NCBI GenBank assembly: GCA_020849625.1 | Contig: JADLFV010000144.1 | Location: 17,019 to 81,018, forward strand | Length of the DNA stretch: 64,000 bases | Reading direction: 5' to 3' | Source: Phycisphaeraceae bacterium | GTDB taxonomy: Bacteria; Planctomycetota; Phycisphaerae; Phycisphaerales; Phycisphaeraceae | Shown here: in pieces, positions 55,558-64,000 of the stretch | Numbering within the stretch: position 1 is the stretch's first letter | How the letters are laid out: every line of letters begins with the position of its first letter | Notes under the pieces: generated by a model | Seen by the model: only the letters and a program-made list of their open reading frames with translations | What the model was told of the DNA's origin: nothing | The model's database searches: none | Translations under genes and position numbers: made by a program

Positions 55558-56348
55558 GCCGCAGCCTCCAGACGCCGCCGCAACGCAGCCCGCACGTCGG
55601 CGTAGGCTGGGAACTGCCGGGCCACGCGATCGAGCACCGCCACCGCGGGCGGCCCGATCGTCTGATCATCATCAAGCTGGGCCAGCACCAGCGCCAGCGG
55701 CGCGGCATAAGGATCGATCTTCAGGCCGCGATGGGCCCAGCGCTGCGCGTCGCTCTGATCGCCGGCCAGAAGGGCCAGTTCCGCCAACGCCTGGCAGATC
55801 ATCACCAGCGATCGATCATGGGCGAAGCGCGGCGCGATGCGAGCGATGGCCTGGCGCAGCAGCGTGATGCGCTGGGGCTGCGGTTCGTACTGTTGGGCGA
55901 CGACGAGCGTGGGAATGAGCGTCGGCTGCTGATGCAGTTCGCCGGCCAGTTGCTCGATGTGGCGTTCGTCCGGCTCGGCCATGGACACGTCGGCCTGACC
56001 GGCCAGGCTCATCCATTGCTCGATCAGCGGCAGATGCGCGAACTGGCGACTGAGGCGATAGGCTGCCGCGTGAGCGACATCCTGCTGCTGGTCATCGCGG
56101 CTGAGCAGGCAAAACAGGCTCAGCAGTTGCATGGGATCGTGCGGCTGCTCGCCCAGGACGCGGCGGGCTTCGGGCAGGTCACCGCGGCGGGCCAGCAGGG
56201 CGGCGAACATCACGCGGGCCGCGGCGGGCGCCTGCGGCTGACGCAACCAGTCGCACAACTCCAGCTCGGCGGCTGCGCTCTGTCCGGTGACGCACAGGCC
56301 GGCGATGCGGCCTAGACGTCGGGCGATGCTCTCGTGTTCGCTGGTCAT
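55554..56348 (-). CDS. Helical-repeat (TPR-like) protein paired with the TPR gene
   Basis: 264 residues from ATG 56348. Consists of alpha-helical pairs (RVMFAALLARRGDLPEARRV, QRWAHRGLKIDPYAAPLALV, AVAVLDRVARQFPAYADVRA) typical of TPR or SEL1-like folds. No catalytic motif. It overlaps the next TPR gene, so both are made from one message and may interact. It is transcribed away from the kinase block. Confidence 0.75.
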   Translation of the reverse strand: MTSEHESIARRLGRIAGLCVTGQSAAAELELCDWLRQPQAPAAARVMFAALLARRGDLPEARRVLGEQPHDPMQLLSLFCLLSRDDQQQDVAHAAAYRLSRQFAHLPLIEQWMSLAGQADVSMAEPDERHIEQLAGELHQQPTLIPTLVVAQQYEPQPQRITLLRQAIARIAPRFAHDRSLVMICQALAELALLAGDQSDAQRWAHRGLKIDPYAAPLALVLAQLDDDQTIGPPAVAVLDRVARQFPAYADVRAALRRRLEAAA

Positions 56349-56614
56349 GGCCAAAAGCCCGATAACGGCAAAACGGCGGATACCGCTGCGGTTTGTATCG
56401 GTTGAATCGTCGGCACGGTTAATGAGGCTTATGAAGCTGGAACTGATCCGACAAGGAAGAAGTTGAGCCTTGAAACAGCTTGCTCGCGGCATGGAGTGCG
56501 GAGGGATTGCGACCGATACAACACAAAGCCCGGAGGCCTGCCTTCAAGCGGCCGATCGGCCCCATAGCCCTGGGTGACTCTGCAGTGGGGGGTCGTTTTC
56601 ACCAGGAGGTGAAG
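56349..56614. other. Divergent intergenic region with possible structured leader
   Basis: Contains the 10-bp inverted repeat TTGTATCGGT (56393-56402) / ACCGATACAA (56512-56521) and the palindrome GGCCGATCGGCC (56551-56562). ACAAAGCCC followed by GGCC looks a little like part of a GEMM c-di-GMP riboswitch, but the conserved GGGCAAACC half is missing. Confidence 0.3.
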
Positions 56615-56746
56615 ATGACTCATGGGATCCGACACAGCAATGCGGTGCTGCACATTCCGCTTTCGCACCAGCCCCGCGTGCGCAGGATGATTGTCCTGCG
56701 CTCGACGCATATCCCGACATTGGGCCGAGGGGCTGGTGCATCATGA
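56615..56746 (+). CDS. Small ORF coupled to the histidine kinase
   Basis: 43 residues. AGGAGGTGA lies directly before its ATG, the best ribosome site in this region. Its stop codon overlaps the kinase start (ATGA at 56743), so translation is probably coupled. The peptide begins MTHGIRHSNAVLHIPLSHQP and is rich in His and Arg. It has no recognised domain. It could be a leader peptide controlling kinase translation, or a small protein. Confidence 0.55.
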   Translation: MTHGIRHSNAVLHIPLSHQPRVRRMIVLRSTHIPTLGRGAGAS

Positions 56747-57960
56747 AAATGACGTGGCTATGGGGAACCTGCGCCCTTTACGTGGCGGGGTATGTGGCTG
56801 CAGTGGGCGTCGCGATGTGGGCCGGTTGGCCGGCCAGCGTGGTGGCGGTGACAGGCGGCGCGGGCGGGCTGCTGGGGCTCGGCCTGGGGCTGACCTGGTT
56901 CGTGGCGCGGCTGCTGCGTCAGACCGCCGGCCGCGAACAGCAGGTGGAGCAGCAGCTTCAGCAGTTGCATGAAGCGCGGCAGCAGTTCGACCAACTGCTG
57001 GCCCAGCGCGAAACGGAACTGGCCCTGCTGCGCGAGCGCCTGGAGGCGGAGACCATCCAGCGGCGGCAGGCTGAACAACAGGCGAAGAACCAGCAGAACG
57101 AGTTGCTGGATGTTTCGCGTAAGGCGGGCATGGCTGACATGGCCACCAGCGTGCTGCACAACGTGGGCAACGTGCTCAACAGCATCAACGTGACGGCCTC
57201 GCTGGTGCGGGAAAAGCTCGAGCACAGCCGGCTGGCGTCGCTGGGCAAAGCGGTGAACCTGATCAAGGACCACGCCGATGAACTGCCGCGCTTTCTGGGT
57301 GAAGACCCGCAGGGCAAGCAGTTGCCGCTGTTCCTGGACAAGCTGGCCGAGGCTTTGGCCGGCGAGCGCGACGGGCTGATTCAGGAATCGAACAACCTGA
57401 TCGGCCACATCAATCACGTCAAGGAAGTGATCGCGGTGCAGCAGTCGGTGGCCCGGGTGGTGGGCGCGATCGAGCCGTTCGACTTGGCCGAGGCCATCGA
57501 GGACGCCCTGAAGATCAACATGGCCGGCCTGCAGCGCCACCACGTGACGGTGCAGCGGTCATTCCAGAAAGGCCTGATCGTCAAGAGCGACCGCCACAAG
57601 ATCATTCAAATCCTGATCAACCTGATCTCCAACGCCAAGTACGCCATTCATGATGCCGGCAAAGCGCCGGGTGAAATGACGATCGCGGTCCAGCGTCTGG
57701 AAGGCGATCGCGTGGCGGTGTCGGTCCGCGACGACGGCGTGGGCATCGCGCCGCAAGATCAGCCCAAACTGTTCCGCCGCGGTTTCACCACGCGGGCCAC
57801 GGGGCATGGCTTCGGCCTGCACGCCAGCGCCCTGGCCGCCCAGGAACTGCACGGCATCATCAACGTTCACAGTGACGGTCCCGGATGCGGGGCGACGTTC
57901 ACACTCCAGTTTCCTGTCGATAGCCCAGGGAAAACACCATGCCCGAGCCATGCCAAGTAA
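56743..57960 (+). CDS. Membrane-bound sensor histidine kinase
   Basis: 405 residues. Two membrane helices at the N-terminus (ALYVAGYVAAVGVAMWAGWP, GGLLGLGLGLTWFVARLLRQ), a coiled-coil (HEARQQFDQLLAQRETELAL), then an H-box with H139 (MADMATSVLHNVGNVLNSIN) and a HATPase_c domain with N-box QILINLISNAKYAIHD, G1 VSVRDDGVGIAPQD and G2 FTTRATGHGFGLHASALAAQ. The H-box differs from classical HisKA and suggests an atypical phosphotransfer group. It overlaps the downstream response regulator by 22 bases, so the two form one signalling unit. Confidence 0.9.
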   Translation: MKMTWLWGTCALYVAGYVAAVGVAMWAGWPASVVAVTGGAGGLLGLGLGLTWFVARLLRQTAGREQQVEQQLQQLHEARQQFDQLLAQRETELALLRERLEAETIQRRQAEQQAKNQQNELLDVSRKAGMADMATSVLHNVGNVLNSINVTASLVREKLEHSRLASLGKAVNLIKDHADELPRFLGEDPQGKQLPLFLDKLAEALAGERDGLIQESNNLIGHINHVKEVIAVQQSVARVVGAIEPFDLAEAIEDALKINMAGLQRHHVTVQRSFQKGLIVKSDRHKIIQILINLISNAKYAIHDAGKAPGEMTIAVQRLEGDRVAVSVRDDGVGIAPQDQPKLFRRGFTTRATGHGFGLHASALAAQELHGIINVHSDGPGCGATFTLQFPVDSPGKTPCPSHAK

Positions 57961-59939
57961 CCCCAGCCCGCATCCTGGTCATCGACGACAATCCGTCGAT
58001 CCACGAGGACATGCGAAAAATCCTGGTCAGCAACGAGGTTGACAACAGCGACCTGTTGGCCATGGAGGCGGCCCTGTTCAATGAGCAGGCGCCGCTCGAG
58101 GCGGACAAGAGTCCCCACTATCGCATCGACACCGCCATCAGCGGACAGGAAGGCCTGAAGCTTGTGCAGCAGGCGGTGGAGGCTGACGATCCGTATCTGG
58201 TGGCCTTCGTCGATATGCGCATGCCCACCGGATGGGACGGGCTGGAAACCATCGAGCATCTGTGGCAGGCGGATCAGCATCTTCAGACCGTGATCTGCAC
58301 CGCCTATTCCGATCAGAGCTGGTCGCAGATTCGTCACCGCCTGGGCGACAGCGATCGCATGCTGATCCTCAAGAAGCCGTTCGACAGCGTGGAGATTCTT
58401 CAGATCACCGTGGCCCTGTGCGCCAAACACAAGCTGGGCGAAGCGGTGCGAGCATACACCGAGGAGCTGGAGGATCGCGTCGCCCAGCGCACCGCCGAGC
58501 TGGTGCGGGTGAATGAGAACCTCGAGCAGGAAATCCGTCATCGCCGCGCCGCCGAGGAGAAGCTGCAATACGACGCGACCCACGACGCATTGACCGGCCT
58601 GGCCAACCGCCTGACCCTGGTGCGGGCCATCGATCAGGCCATCCACCGTCACCGCCGCGATGCCCGCTACAACTTCGCGGTGCTGTTTATCGACCTGGAC
58701 AACTTCAAGGTGGTCAACGACAGCCTGGGCCACGATGCCGGTGACGCCATGCTCAAACAGGTGGCCGATCGCCTGCACACGCTGTTGCGCAACCTGGACA
58801 CCGCGGCCCGTGTGGTCGAAGCACAGCCCTATCGCCTGGGCGGCGATGAGTTTGTCGTGCTGCTGGACGGCGTCGATTCACTGGCGTCGGCCCTGTCCGC
58901 GGCTGAGCGCTTGCGGGACCAGATGCGCGACGCCATCGAAATCCAGGGCCACGAACTGGTGGCCGGCTTCAGCATCGGCGTGGCCATCAACCGTAACGAA
59001 TACGAGAGCGCCAACGACATCCTGCGCGATGCCGATACCGCCCTCTATCACGCCAAAAACCAGGGCAAAAACTGCTGTGCCGTGTTCGACCTGGAAATGC
59101 ACGCCGCCATGCGCACCCGCCTGGAACTGGAAAGCGACCTGCGCGTCGCCATCCGCCAGCAAACCATCAAGGTCTTCTATCAGCCGATCATCAGCCTGGT
59201 CACCGGACGATTCCACGGCTTCGAGGCCCTGGCTCGCTGGCAGCACCCGGCCCTGGGGTGGATCTCGCCCGAACAGTTCATGCCCATCGCCGAACACAGC
59301 GGCCTCATCCTGCCCCTGGGCAACCAGATCATCGAAACCGTCTGCCGCGACCTGGCTCAATGGCGCAAACAATTCCCCCCCCACCAGAACATCTGGGTGA
59401 CCATCAACGTCTCGCCCGCCCAGTTGTGCGCCCCGGAGTTGCCCGGCCAACTCGATCAGCATCTTCAAAGCAGCGGCCTGGAACCCTCGGCCATCGGCCT
59501 GGAAATCACCGAGAACAGCGTCATGGAAAACCGCGCGGACGCTCACGCCGCGCTGGAAAACCTGCGCGCCCGAAAAATCACCCTCGCCCTCGATGACTTC
59601 GGCACCGGGTACTCCTCGCTCAGCCATCTGCAGGAACTGCCCATCAGCCTGGTCAAGATCGACCGCCGCTTCGTGGAGAACATGAGCCTCAAGGGCCGAT
59701 CTTATGCCGCCACCGTGCAGGCCATCGTCGAGTTGGCCCACAACCGCGAGCTGATGGTGGTGGCTGAAGGCGTGGAAACCGCCGACCAGCTTTTCCAGTT
59801 GCAGTCGCTGGAGTGCGACTACGCCCAGGGCTACCTGTTCGCTCGCCCCATGCCAGCCGAGGAAGTGATCGATCGCTACCTGGCCACCGACTGGCACGCC
59901 GCCATGATGCAGGATGGCTATAAAAAACGCAGCGCCTGA
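57939..59939 (+). CDS. REC-GGDEF-EAL response regulator (c-di-GMP turnover)
   Basis: 666 residues. REC domain residues about 10-155: ILVIDDNPSIHEDMRKILVS, phosphoacceptor D92 in FVDMRMPTGW, and LKKPFDSVEILQ. A coiled linker leads to GGDEF (DPLTGLANR-like THDALTGLANR, active-site GGDEF at 301-305) and EAL (FEALARWQHP, ITENSVMENRADAHAALENL, DDFGTGYSSLSHL). Both catalytic sites look intact, so it may make and degrade c-di-GMP. No RxxD I-site is seen just before GGDEF (RVVE), so product inhibition may be absent. Output is likely to control the adjacent genes or cell attachment. Confidence 0.94.
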   Translation: MPEPCQVTPARILVIDDNPSIHEDMRKILVSNEVDNSDLLAMEAALFNEQAPLEADKSPHYRIDTAISGQEGLKLVQQAVEADDPYLVAFVDMRMPTGWDGLETIEHLWQADQHLQTVICTAYSDQSWSQIRHRLGDSDRMLILKKPFDSVEILQITVALCAKHKLGEAVRAYTEELEDRVAQRTAELVRVNENLEQEIRHRRAAEEKLQYDATHDALTGLANRLTLVRAIDQAIHRHRRDARYNFAVLFIDLDNFKVVNDSLGHDAGDAMLKQVADRLHTLLRNLDTAARVVEAQPYRLGGDEFVVLLDGVDSLASALSAAERLRDQMRDAIEIQGHELVAGFSIGVAINRNEYESANDILRDADTALYHAKNQGKNCCAVFDLEMHAAMRTRLELESDLRVAIRQQTIKVFYQPIISLVTGRFHGFEALARWQHPALGWISPEQFMPIAEHSGLILPLGNQIIETVCRDLAQWRKQFPPHQNIWVTINVSPAQLCAPELPGQLDQHLQSSGLEPSAIGLEITENSVMENRADAHAALENLRARKITLALDDFGTGYSSLSHLQELPISLVKIDRRFVENMSLKGRSYAATVQAIVELAHNRELMVVAEGVETADQLFQLQSLECDYAQGYLFARPMPAEEVIDRYLATDWHAAMMQDGYKKRSA

Positions 59940-60103
59940 GCCACAGGGGAATCTTTGCCTTTGTGTGTATTTTCCCGTTGTCCGTTCCGCCAAATCCCAC
60001 TTAAACTGGCAGAAACTGCCCAAAGGGTAGAGTGGCGGTTTTGCAGCGATATCCCGGAGGCAACGTCCGGGGGGCCTGTCACATGAAAATGGGGAGCTAC
60101 ACC

Positions 60104-61753
60104 ATGAACAACGGAACGTGTGCAGGATTCACTCGTGTCGCGGTGTGGGCGGTGGTGCTGACGGCAACGCTGGCAGCGGGATTAGCCGGGGCGGACACAC
60201 GCTACTACCACGTCCGCACGCAATATGACTGGCAGATCAAAGCCACCGAAGACAGCACCTGCTTTGAGCCCATGGAAGAGATGCCGCCGGTGCTGGCACG
60301 GATCATGCGCTTCTGTGAACCGCTCGATCTGTCGGTGATGCTGAAGGTCGATGACCTGAACATGCCCGGACGCAAGGTGCGCGTCACCTACTATTTCCAA
60401 TCCCTCGGCTACACCGACGAGATGCGGCAATGGGAGGTCAACGACTTTTCCAATCAAGAAGCCATCCGGCAACAGGTGCGCAGTTTCATCACCCAGGACC
60501 GCCAACTCATCTCCATCCCGCTGATGGCTGCCTACGAGGAAGAGGCCATCGCCTGCCTGCTGCTTAGCACTCAGGGGCGCTCGGTGGTGATCGACCTGGA
60601 TGTCCCCCCCGACATGCCTGATCCGCTGATCTATCAGGCGGACGCGGTGATTTACGATGCCTTCATCAACCCCGACGAGCCGGCCACGCCCAAGGAGCAC
60701 GGCATCGCATGGTTCGAGTCTGACCCGCAGGTGCGCGAGCTTCAGCAGGCCGTGCTCAACAGTGACGTGCAGCGCGTCGAGCGTTTGCGACATCTGCTGT
60801 GGGGTCACCTGAAACTGCTGGCCCTGTTCGTGGAGAACCAGCCGTACCAATACTTCGATCCGCGCCTGCTGAACGAAAACACGCCGATCCTGCTGGAGAT
60901 TGAGCCGGAAGTCATCAACAATCGCGCCACCGGCGGGAGGGTGCTCGTGTCACGGCGGGCGCCGCTGACCAAGTTGACACCGGCCTACGCGTTCCCGGCT
61001 CTGTACCGTTGGGCTTCAATGAAAGAGAATGACTTTGCCCGCATGCTCGGCCAGGCGCAATGGCAACGCGTGGATTCAACTAACACCCCGCAGGTTGCCA
61101 ATCGCAACAGCAACACACCGAACAACCGCCGCGCCGACAACGCGATGGATCGGCTGGAACTGACACGCGAAGCGCTCAGCTTGCCCGTCATAGAACCGCT
61201 CTTGGCTTCATCTCAGATTTCAGATGAACTGTCGCGTCGGACCGGCCTGGGCAAGCGCTATCTCGACACGCTGCTGCGGATTCACAAGTCGGCCAACAGC
61301 CCCACCGGCGCCACGGTCACCGCGGGGCTGGATCACGGCTGGAGCGTGCAGTTGCCGATCGACCGCCCCAATCTGAGCCTGCTGGGACCCAATCCCACAA
61401 CCCAGGTTCCCGTCGTGGATGAGGTGGCGGCCTCCGAGTCGTACGGCCTTTGGCTGACCAGCCTGGAGCGAGCCCGCTTCGACATCGATGAGAAGTGCGA
61501 CAAGGCGGACAACTTCCGCATCAACTACCGCGGCATGGTGGTCAGCAGCATCATTGGCCAGACACCGCTGTTCGTGCCGGGGTTGGCCAGTGACGGCTCG
61601 CCCAGTTGCCTGGCCATCGTGGACATCGAATCAACCATGAAGCTGGAGGCCAGACACATTACAGCGCAGGAAGCGCAGGCGTATCTGCCGACTGACGCGC
61701 ATCGGAATACGACCAGCCCCGCCGCTCCCACTCCCGCACTCGATGAGCCTTGA
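60104..61753 (+). CDS. Exported protein A of tandem paralogous pair, unknown family
   Basis: 549 residues from ATG 60104, preceded by GGGGAG. Signal peptide VAVWAVVLTATLAAGLAGA. Residue stretches TRYYHVRTQYDWQIKATEDS, GRKVRVTYYFQSLGYTDEMR, QQVRSFITQDRQLISIPLMA, DVPPDMPDPLIYQADAVIYD and RVERLRHLLWGHLKLLALFV are almost repeated in the next gene. No recognised domain. It is transcribed in the same direction after the GGDEF-EAL gene with a 164-base leader. Confidence 0.8.
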   Translation: MNNGTCAGFTRVAVWAVVLTATLAAGLAGADTRYYHVRTQYDWQIKATEDSTCFEPMEEMPPVLARIMRFCEPLDLSVMLKVDDLNMPGRKVRVTYYFQSLGYTDEMRQWEVNDFSNQEAIRQQVRSFITQDRQLISIPLMAAYEEEAIACLLLSTQGRSVVIDLDVPPDMPDPLIYQADAVIYDAFINPDEPATPKEHGIAWFESDPQVRELQQAVLNSDVQRVERLRHLLWGHLKLLALFVENQPYQYFDPRLLNENTPILLEIEPEVINNRATGGRVLVSRRAPLTKLTPAYAFPALYRWASMKENDFARMLGQAQWQRVDSTNTPQVANRNSNTPNNRRADNAMDRLELTREALSLPVIEPLLASSQISDELSRRTGLGKRYLDTLLRIHKSANSPTGATVTAGLDHGWSVQLPIDRPNLSLLGPNPTTQVPVVDEVAASESYGLWLTSLERARFDIDEKCDKADNFRINYRGMVVSSIIGQTPLFVPGLASDGSPSCLAIVDIESTMKLEARHITAQEAQAYLPTDAHRNTTSPAAPTPALDEP

Positions 61754-61983
61754 TCAATCCCCGCGCAGCAAACGCAACAGACGCCCATGATGCACTGGAC
61801 GCGCCAGAGGCAGGCGATAGACGCAACGCGCTCCGATTGTGGGAAAACTTGTCTTTTTTCATGATCGCGAGCAGCAAATCCGCCTCGATACCGGCTGGTT
61901 CCGCCATGAACAGGGAGGGCAAATCCTCTGCACCGGACGCAGCCGCTGCAGGTCCGTCTCTCTGTCGCGCAAGGAGCATTATC
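61754..61983. other. 230-base leader between the paralogous genes
   Basis: Contains a strong hairpin CGGAC-GCAG-CCG-CTGC-AG-GTCCG near 61937-61959 and AGGAG before the next ATG. GGGCAAATCC precedes it. It looks like a structured leader RNA; the match to known riboswitches is too weak to name. Confidence 0.35.
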
Positions 61984-63645
61984 ATGGCCAAAACGTTCTC
62001 CAGTTGGATCGGCCGATTCCTGGGCACGATCGCATTGTTGACCATGGCGGGCCTGGTTCAGGCGGACACCCGCTACTACCACATCCGCACGCAATACGGC
62101 TGGCAACTCAAGGCCACCGAGGACGCCAGTGGGTTTGACGTGGTGGATGACCAGGTGCCGCTTCAGCAGTTTCCGCGGCGCATGGGTTCGCCGCTCGACC
62201 TGACCGCCCTGCTGAAAATCGACGACATGAACGTGCCGGGACGCAAGGTGCGCCTCACCTGCTATTTCCAGTCCCTCGGCTACACCGACGAAATACACCA
62301 ATGGGTCATCAATGATTTTTCGGATCGCGCCGCCATCCGCAAACAGGTGCGCGATTTCATCACCCAGAATCGCCACCTCAATTCGATCCCCATCATCGCC
62401 GCCTACGAGGAGGAAGCGATCGCCTGTCTGCTGTTGTCGGTTCACCAGCAGTCGGTGGTGATCGACCTGGACGTGCCGCCGGACATGCCCGATCCGCTGG
62501 TCTATCAGGCGGATGCCCTGATCTACGATGCCGCCATCGGTCCCGATCAAACGCCCTCGCCCCGGGAGCACGGCATTGCCTGGTTCGAGTCGGACCAGCA
62601 GGTCGAAGAACTTCAGCAGGCGGTGCTCGCCAGCGGCGTGCAGCGCGTCGAGCGATTGCGTCACCTGCTCTGGGGGCATCTGAAGTTGCTGGCCCTTTTT
62701 GTGGAAAACCATCAGTACGATTACTTCTATCCCCGCACTCTTTCCACCGATGCCCCCACGCTGATGGCGACGACCAATTACCCGCCCAATATCCGGTTTA
62801 CGATGCGGGAGCTCTCCCAATACACCCGACAGGCCATGCTGAACAAGATCACGCCCGCCTACGCCTTCCCCGCCATCTATCGCTGGGCGTCGATGTCCAT
62901 GGACGACTTCGCCAGCACCATTGGCCAGGCCAACTGGCAGCAGGTCCAAATAGATCCGAACGTGCAGTTTGCCAGCACTGCCGACGAAGCCCGCGGCGCC
63001 CGCCGGGCTGAGTCGGCCGTGGAACGCCTGGAATTGACCCGCGAGCAACTCAGAGACCTGCACGACACACTCATGACCTACCCGGACGATGAGCTGATCA
63101 ATCCGCTCGCCCTGATCACGCGGCAACAGGAGCTTGGCCAGCGCTACCTGCAAACCCTCACCCGCATCCACAAAGCCAGCAGCGGCAACACCAATACCGC
63201 CATCACCGCCGATCACGCCTGGACCGCTCAGTTGCCGATCATGTCGGACAAGAATGCTCTATACAACCAGCATTTCATCGTGAAATTCAACCAGAATGTC
63301 GACCAGAACAACACGCCACCCTCGATCTTTGACCAGCCATATTTCGGGCCCTACGGCCTGTGGCTAGCGTCACTCGACCAGGCCCGCTTCATCGTCGATC
63401 AGAACCTCAAGCAGGCCGACATCCATCGCATCAACGAACGCAGCATGGTGGTCACCTCGCACATTGAAGAAGCGCCGCTGTTTGTGCCGGGACTGGCCAG
63501 CGACCATTCACCCAGCCGCCTGGCCATGGTGGACGTGGATTCCAAAACGATGTTGGAAGCCCGCCGCCTGACACTGCTCGAAGCGCAAGCCTACCTGCCC
63601 GCCGACGAAGCGACTTCCGAAAACGCACCGCCAGGTAATCCGTGA
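61984..63645 (+). CDS. Exported protein B of tandem paralogous pair, unknown family
   Basis: 553 residues from ATG 61984 with AGGAG. Signal peptide FLGTIALLTMAGLVQA. Mature part mirrors protein A: TRYYHIRTQYGWQLKATEDA, GRKVRLTCYFQSLGYTDEIH, KQVRDFITQNRHLNSIPIIA, DVPPDMPDPLVYQADALIYD, RVERLRHLLWGHLKLLALFV, with more divergence in the C-terminal half. Conserved spacing shows a tandem duplication that has been kept. No known domain. Confidence 0.8.
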   Translation: MAKTFSSWIGRFLGTIALLTMAGLVQADTRYYHIRTQYGWQLKATEDASGFDVVDDQVPLQQFPRRMGSPLDLTALLKIDDMNVPGRKVRLTCYFQSLGYTDEIHQWVINDFSDRAAIRKQVRDFITQNRHLNSIPIIAAYEEEAIACLLLSVHQQSVVIDLDVPPDMPDPLVYQADALIYDAAIGPDQTPSPREHGIAWFESDQQVEELQQAVLASGVQRVERLRHLLWGHLKLLALFVENHQYDYFYPRTLSTDAPTLMATTNYPPNIRFTMRELSQYTRQAMLNKITPAYAFPAIYRWASMSMDDFASTIGQANWQQVQIDPNVQFASTADEARGARRAESAVERLELTREQLRDLHDTLMTYPDDELINPLALITRQQELGQRYLQTLTRIHKASSGNTNTAITADHAWTAQLPIMSDKNALYNQHFIVKFNQNVDQNNTPPSIFDQPYFGPYGLWLASLDQARFIVDQNLKQADIHRINERSMVVTSHIEEAPLFVPGLASDHSPSRLAMVDVDSKTMLEARRLTLLEAQAYLPADEATSENAPPGNP

Positions 63646-63648
63646 GAA

Positions 63649-63960
63649 AGAGATTTTTGATTTTTGATTTTTGATTGAGGATTTTGGATTGAAAAACATG
63701 AGGCGACCCGCGCGAACATTCGACATTCGACATTCGAAAATTCGCCCCGCCGCGCCGTGACGGATCCGATCGGCCCAGATCCGCCACGCGCGCAGCAAGG
63801 CGACACCACTTCGTGACGCACCGCTGGCGCAGTGAATCACTTCCGGGGGAAGGCCAGTTTCGCCGAGGCCCCATAGAGCCGGTAGGCGACGCGCCTGTCA
63901 GGCCTCCGTCGGAGCCGGACTCTGTGAGTCCGGTTTCCGGGCACACAGTGCCCGGCTCTT
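63649..63960. repeat. Cluster of dispersed repeats after the last gene
   Basis: Includes AT-rich GATTTTTGATTTTTGATTGA (63651 on), tandem ATTCGACATTCG (63717 on), CACTTCCGGGGGA (63838 on), and palindromes CCGGACT-CTGTG-AGTCCGG (63915-63933) and CCGGGCAC-ACA-GTGCCCGG (63937-63955). No gene is seen in 63646-64000. Confidence 0.75.
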
Positions 63961-64000
63961 TCCGGCGAAGGCTTTCTGAACGCTTGGAATCCGGGCACGG

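Noticed and set aside
56500-56580. GEMM c-di-GMP riboswitch
   Set aside because: Only the second half shows partial likeness; the conserved GGGCAAACC part and tetraloop are not seen.

Overview
The window is a GC-rich bacterial chromosome segment. The gene content points to Planctomycetota, probably a Phycisphaerae-like lineage; this is inferred from gene families, not from a marker tree. The clues are PEP-CTERM and dockerin proteins, many large secreted proteins of unknown function, GH78 rhamnosidase, a sulfatase-fold protein, a fused CcsB-CcsA (ResB-ResC) cytochrome c biogenesis protein, an isolated ftsW, and a RicT/PSP1 protein. No rRNA, tRNA or CRISPR array was seen, and there is no sign of an integrated phage or complete insertion sequence.

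Layout. 1-8 kb, minus strand: a truncated GH78 rhamnosidase, a lipoprotein, a large exported protein and dnaK with a clear terminator. 8-11.4 kb, plus strand: an HU-like protein, a two-gene DUF6036-type nucleotidyltransferase module, argD and a lipoprotein. 11.5-16 kb: ricT, a small membrane protein, and an overlapping ECF sigma / anti-sigma-like / exported protein operon. 16.4-19.4 kb: a YtrA-type GntR / ABC ATPase / permease operon with a readable promoter and operator. 19.8-28 kb: dnaB, an FGE-like/sialidase fusion, a cupin, a URO-D family protein, a LamG protein and a PEP-CTERM/dockerin protein. 28-33 kb: pyrimidine salvage (upp plus an Fcy1-like deaminase), a zinc-ribbon membrane protein, an FtsQ-like protein and SixA. 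33.5-46 kb: a PEP-CTERM protein, ccsBA, a phytase-like esterase, ftsW, an HDOD protein, a PBP4-type carboxypeptidase, a GT4 glycosyltransferase and a sulfatase-like protein. 45.6-54 kb, plus strand: DUF167, an HDAC-like deacetylase, two CxxC-cluster proteins, trigger factor, a SHOCT protein, clpX and an S41 protease. 54-64 kb: two TPR-like proteins, then a signalling block (small ORF, histidine kinase, REC-GGDEF-EAL) followed by two tandem paralogous exported proteins of unknown family.

How genes work together. Protein quality control is well represented (dnaK, tig, clpX, S41 protease). The deaminase and upp pair would convert cytosine to uracil to UMP. The GntR/ABC operon looks autoregulated. 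The kinase and diguanylate cyclase/phosphodiesterase overlap and probably form one c-di-GMP pathway.

The most unusual property is several families of short dispersed repeats found between and also inside genes. They include a 13-mer related to ACTTCCGGGGGCG, CCGG-ended palindromes, an AT-rich AATCAAAAATC-type repeat, a CCCTCCC/GGGAGGG element, and AT-rich palindromes at convergent gene ends. Several sit in frame in conserved genes and add linker-like peptides to DnaK, ClpX, CcsBA, an ABC ATPase, a glycosyltransferase, SixA and a sulfatase-like protein.
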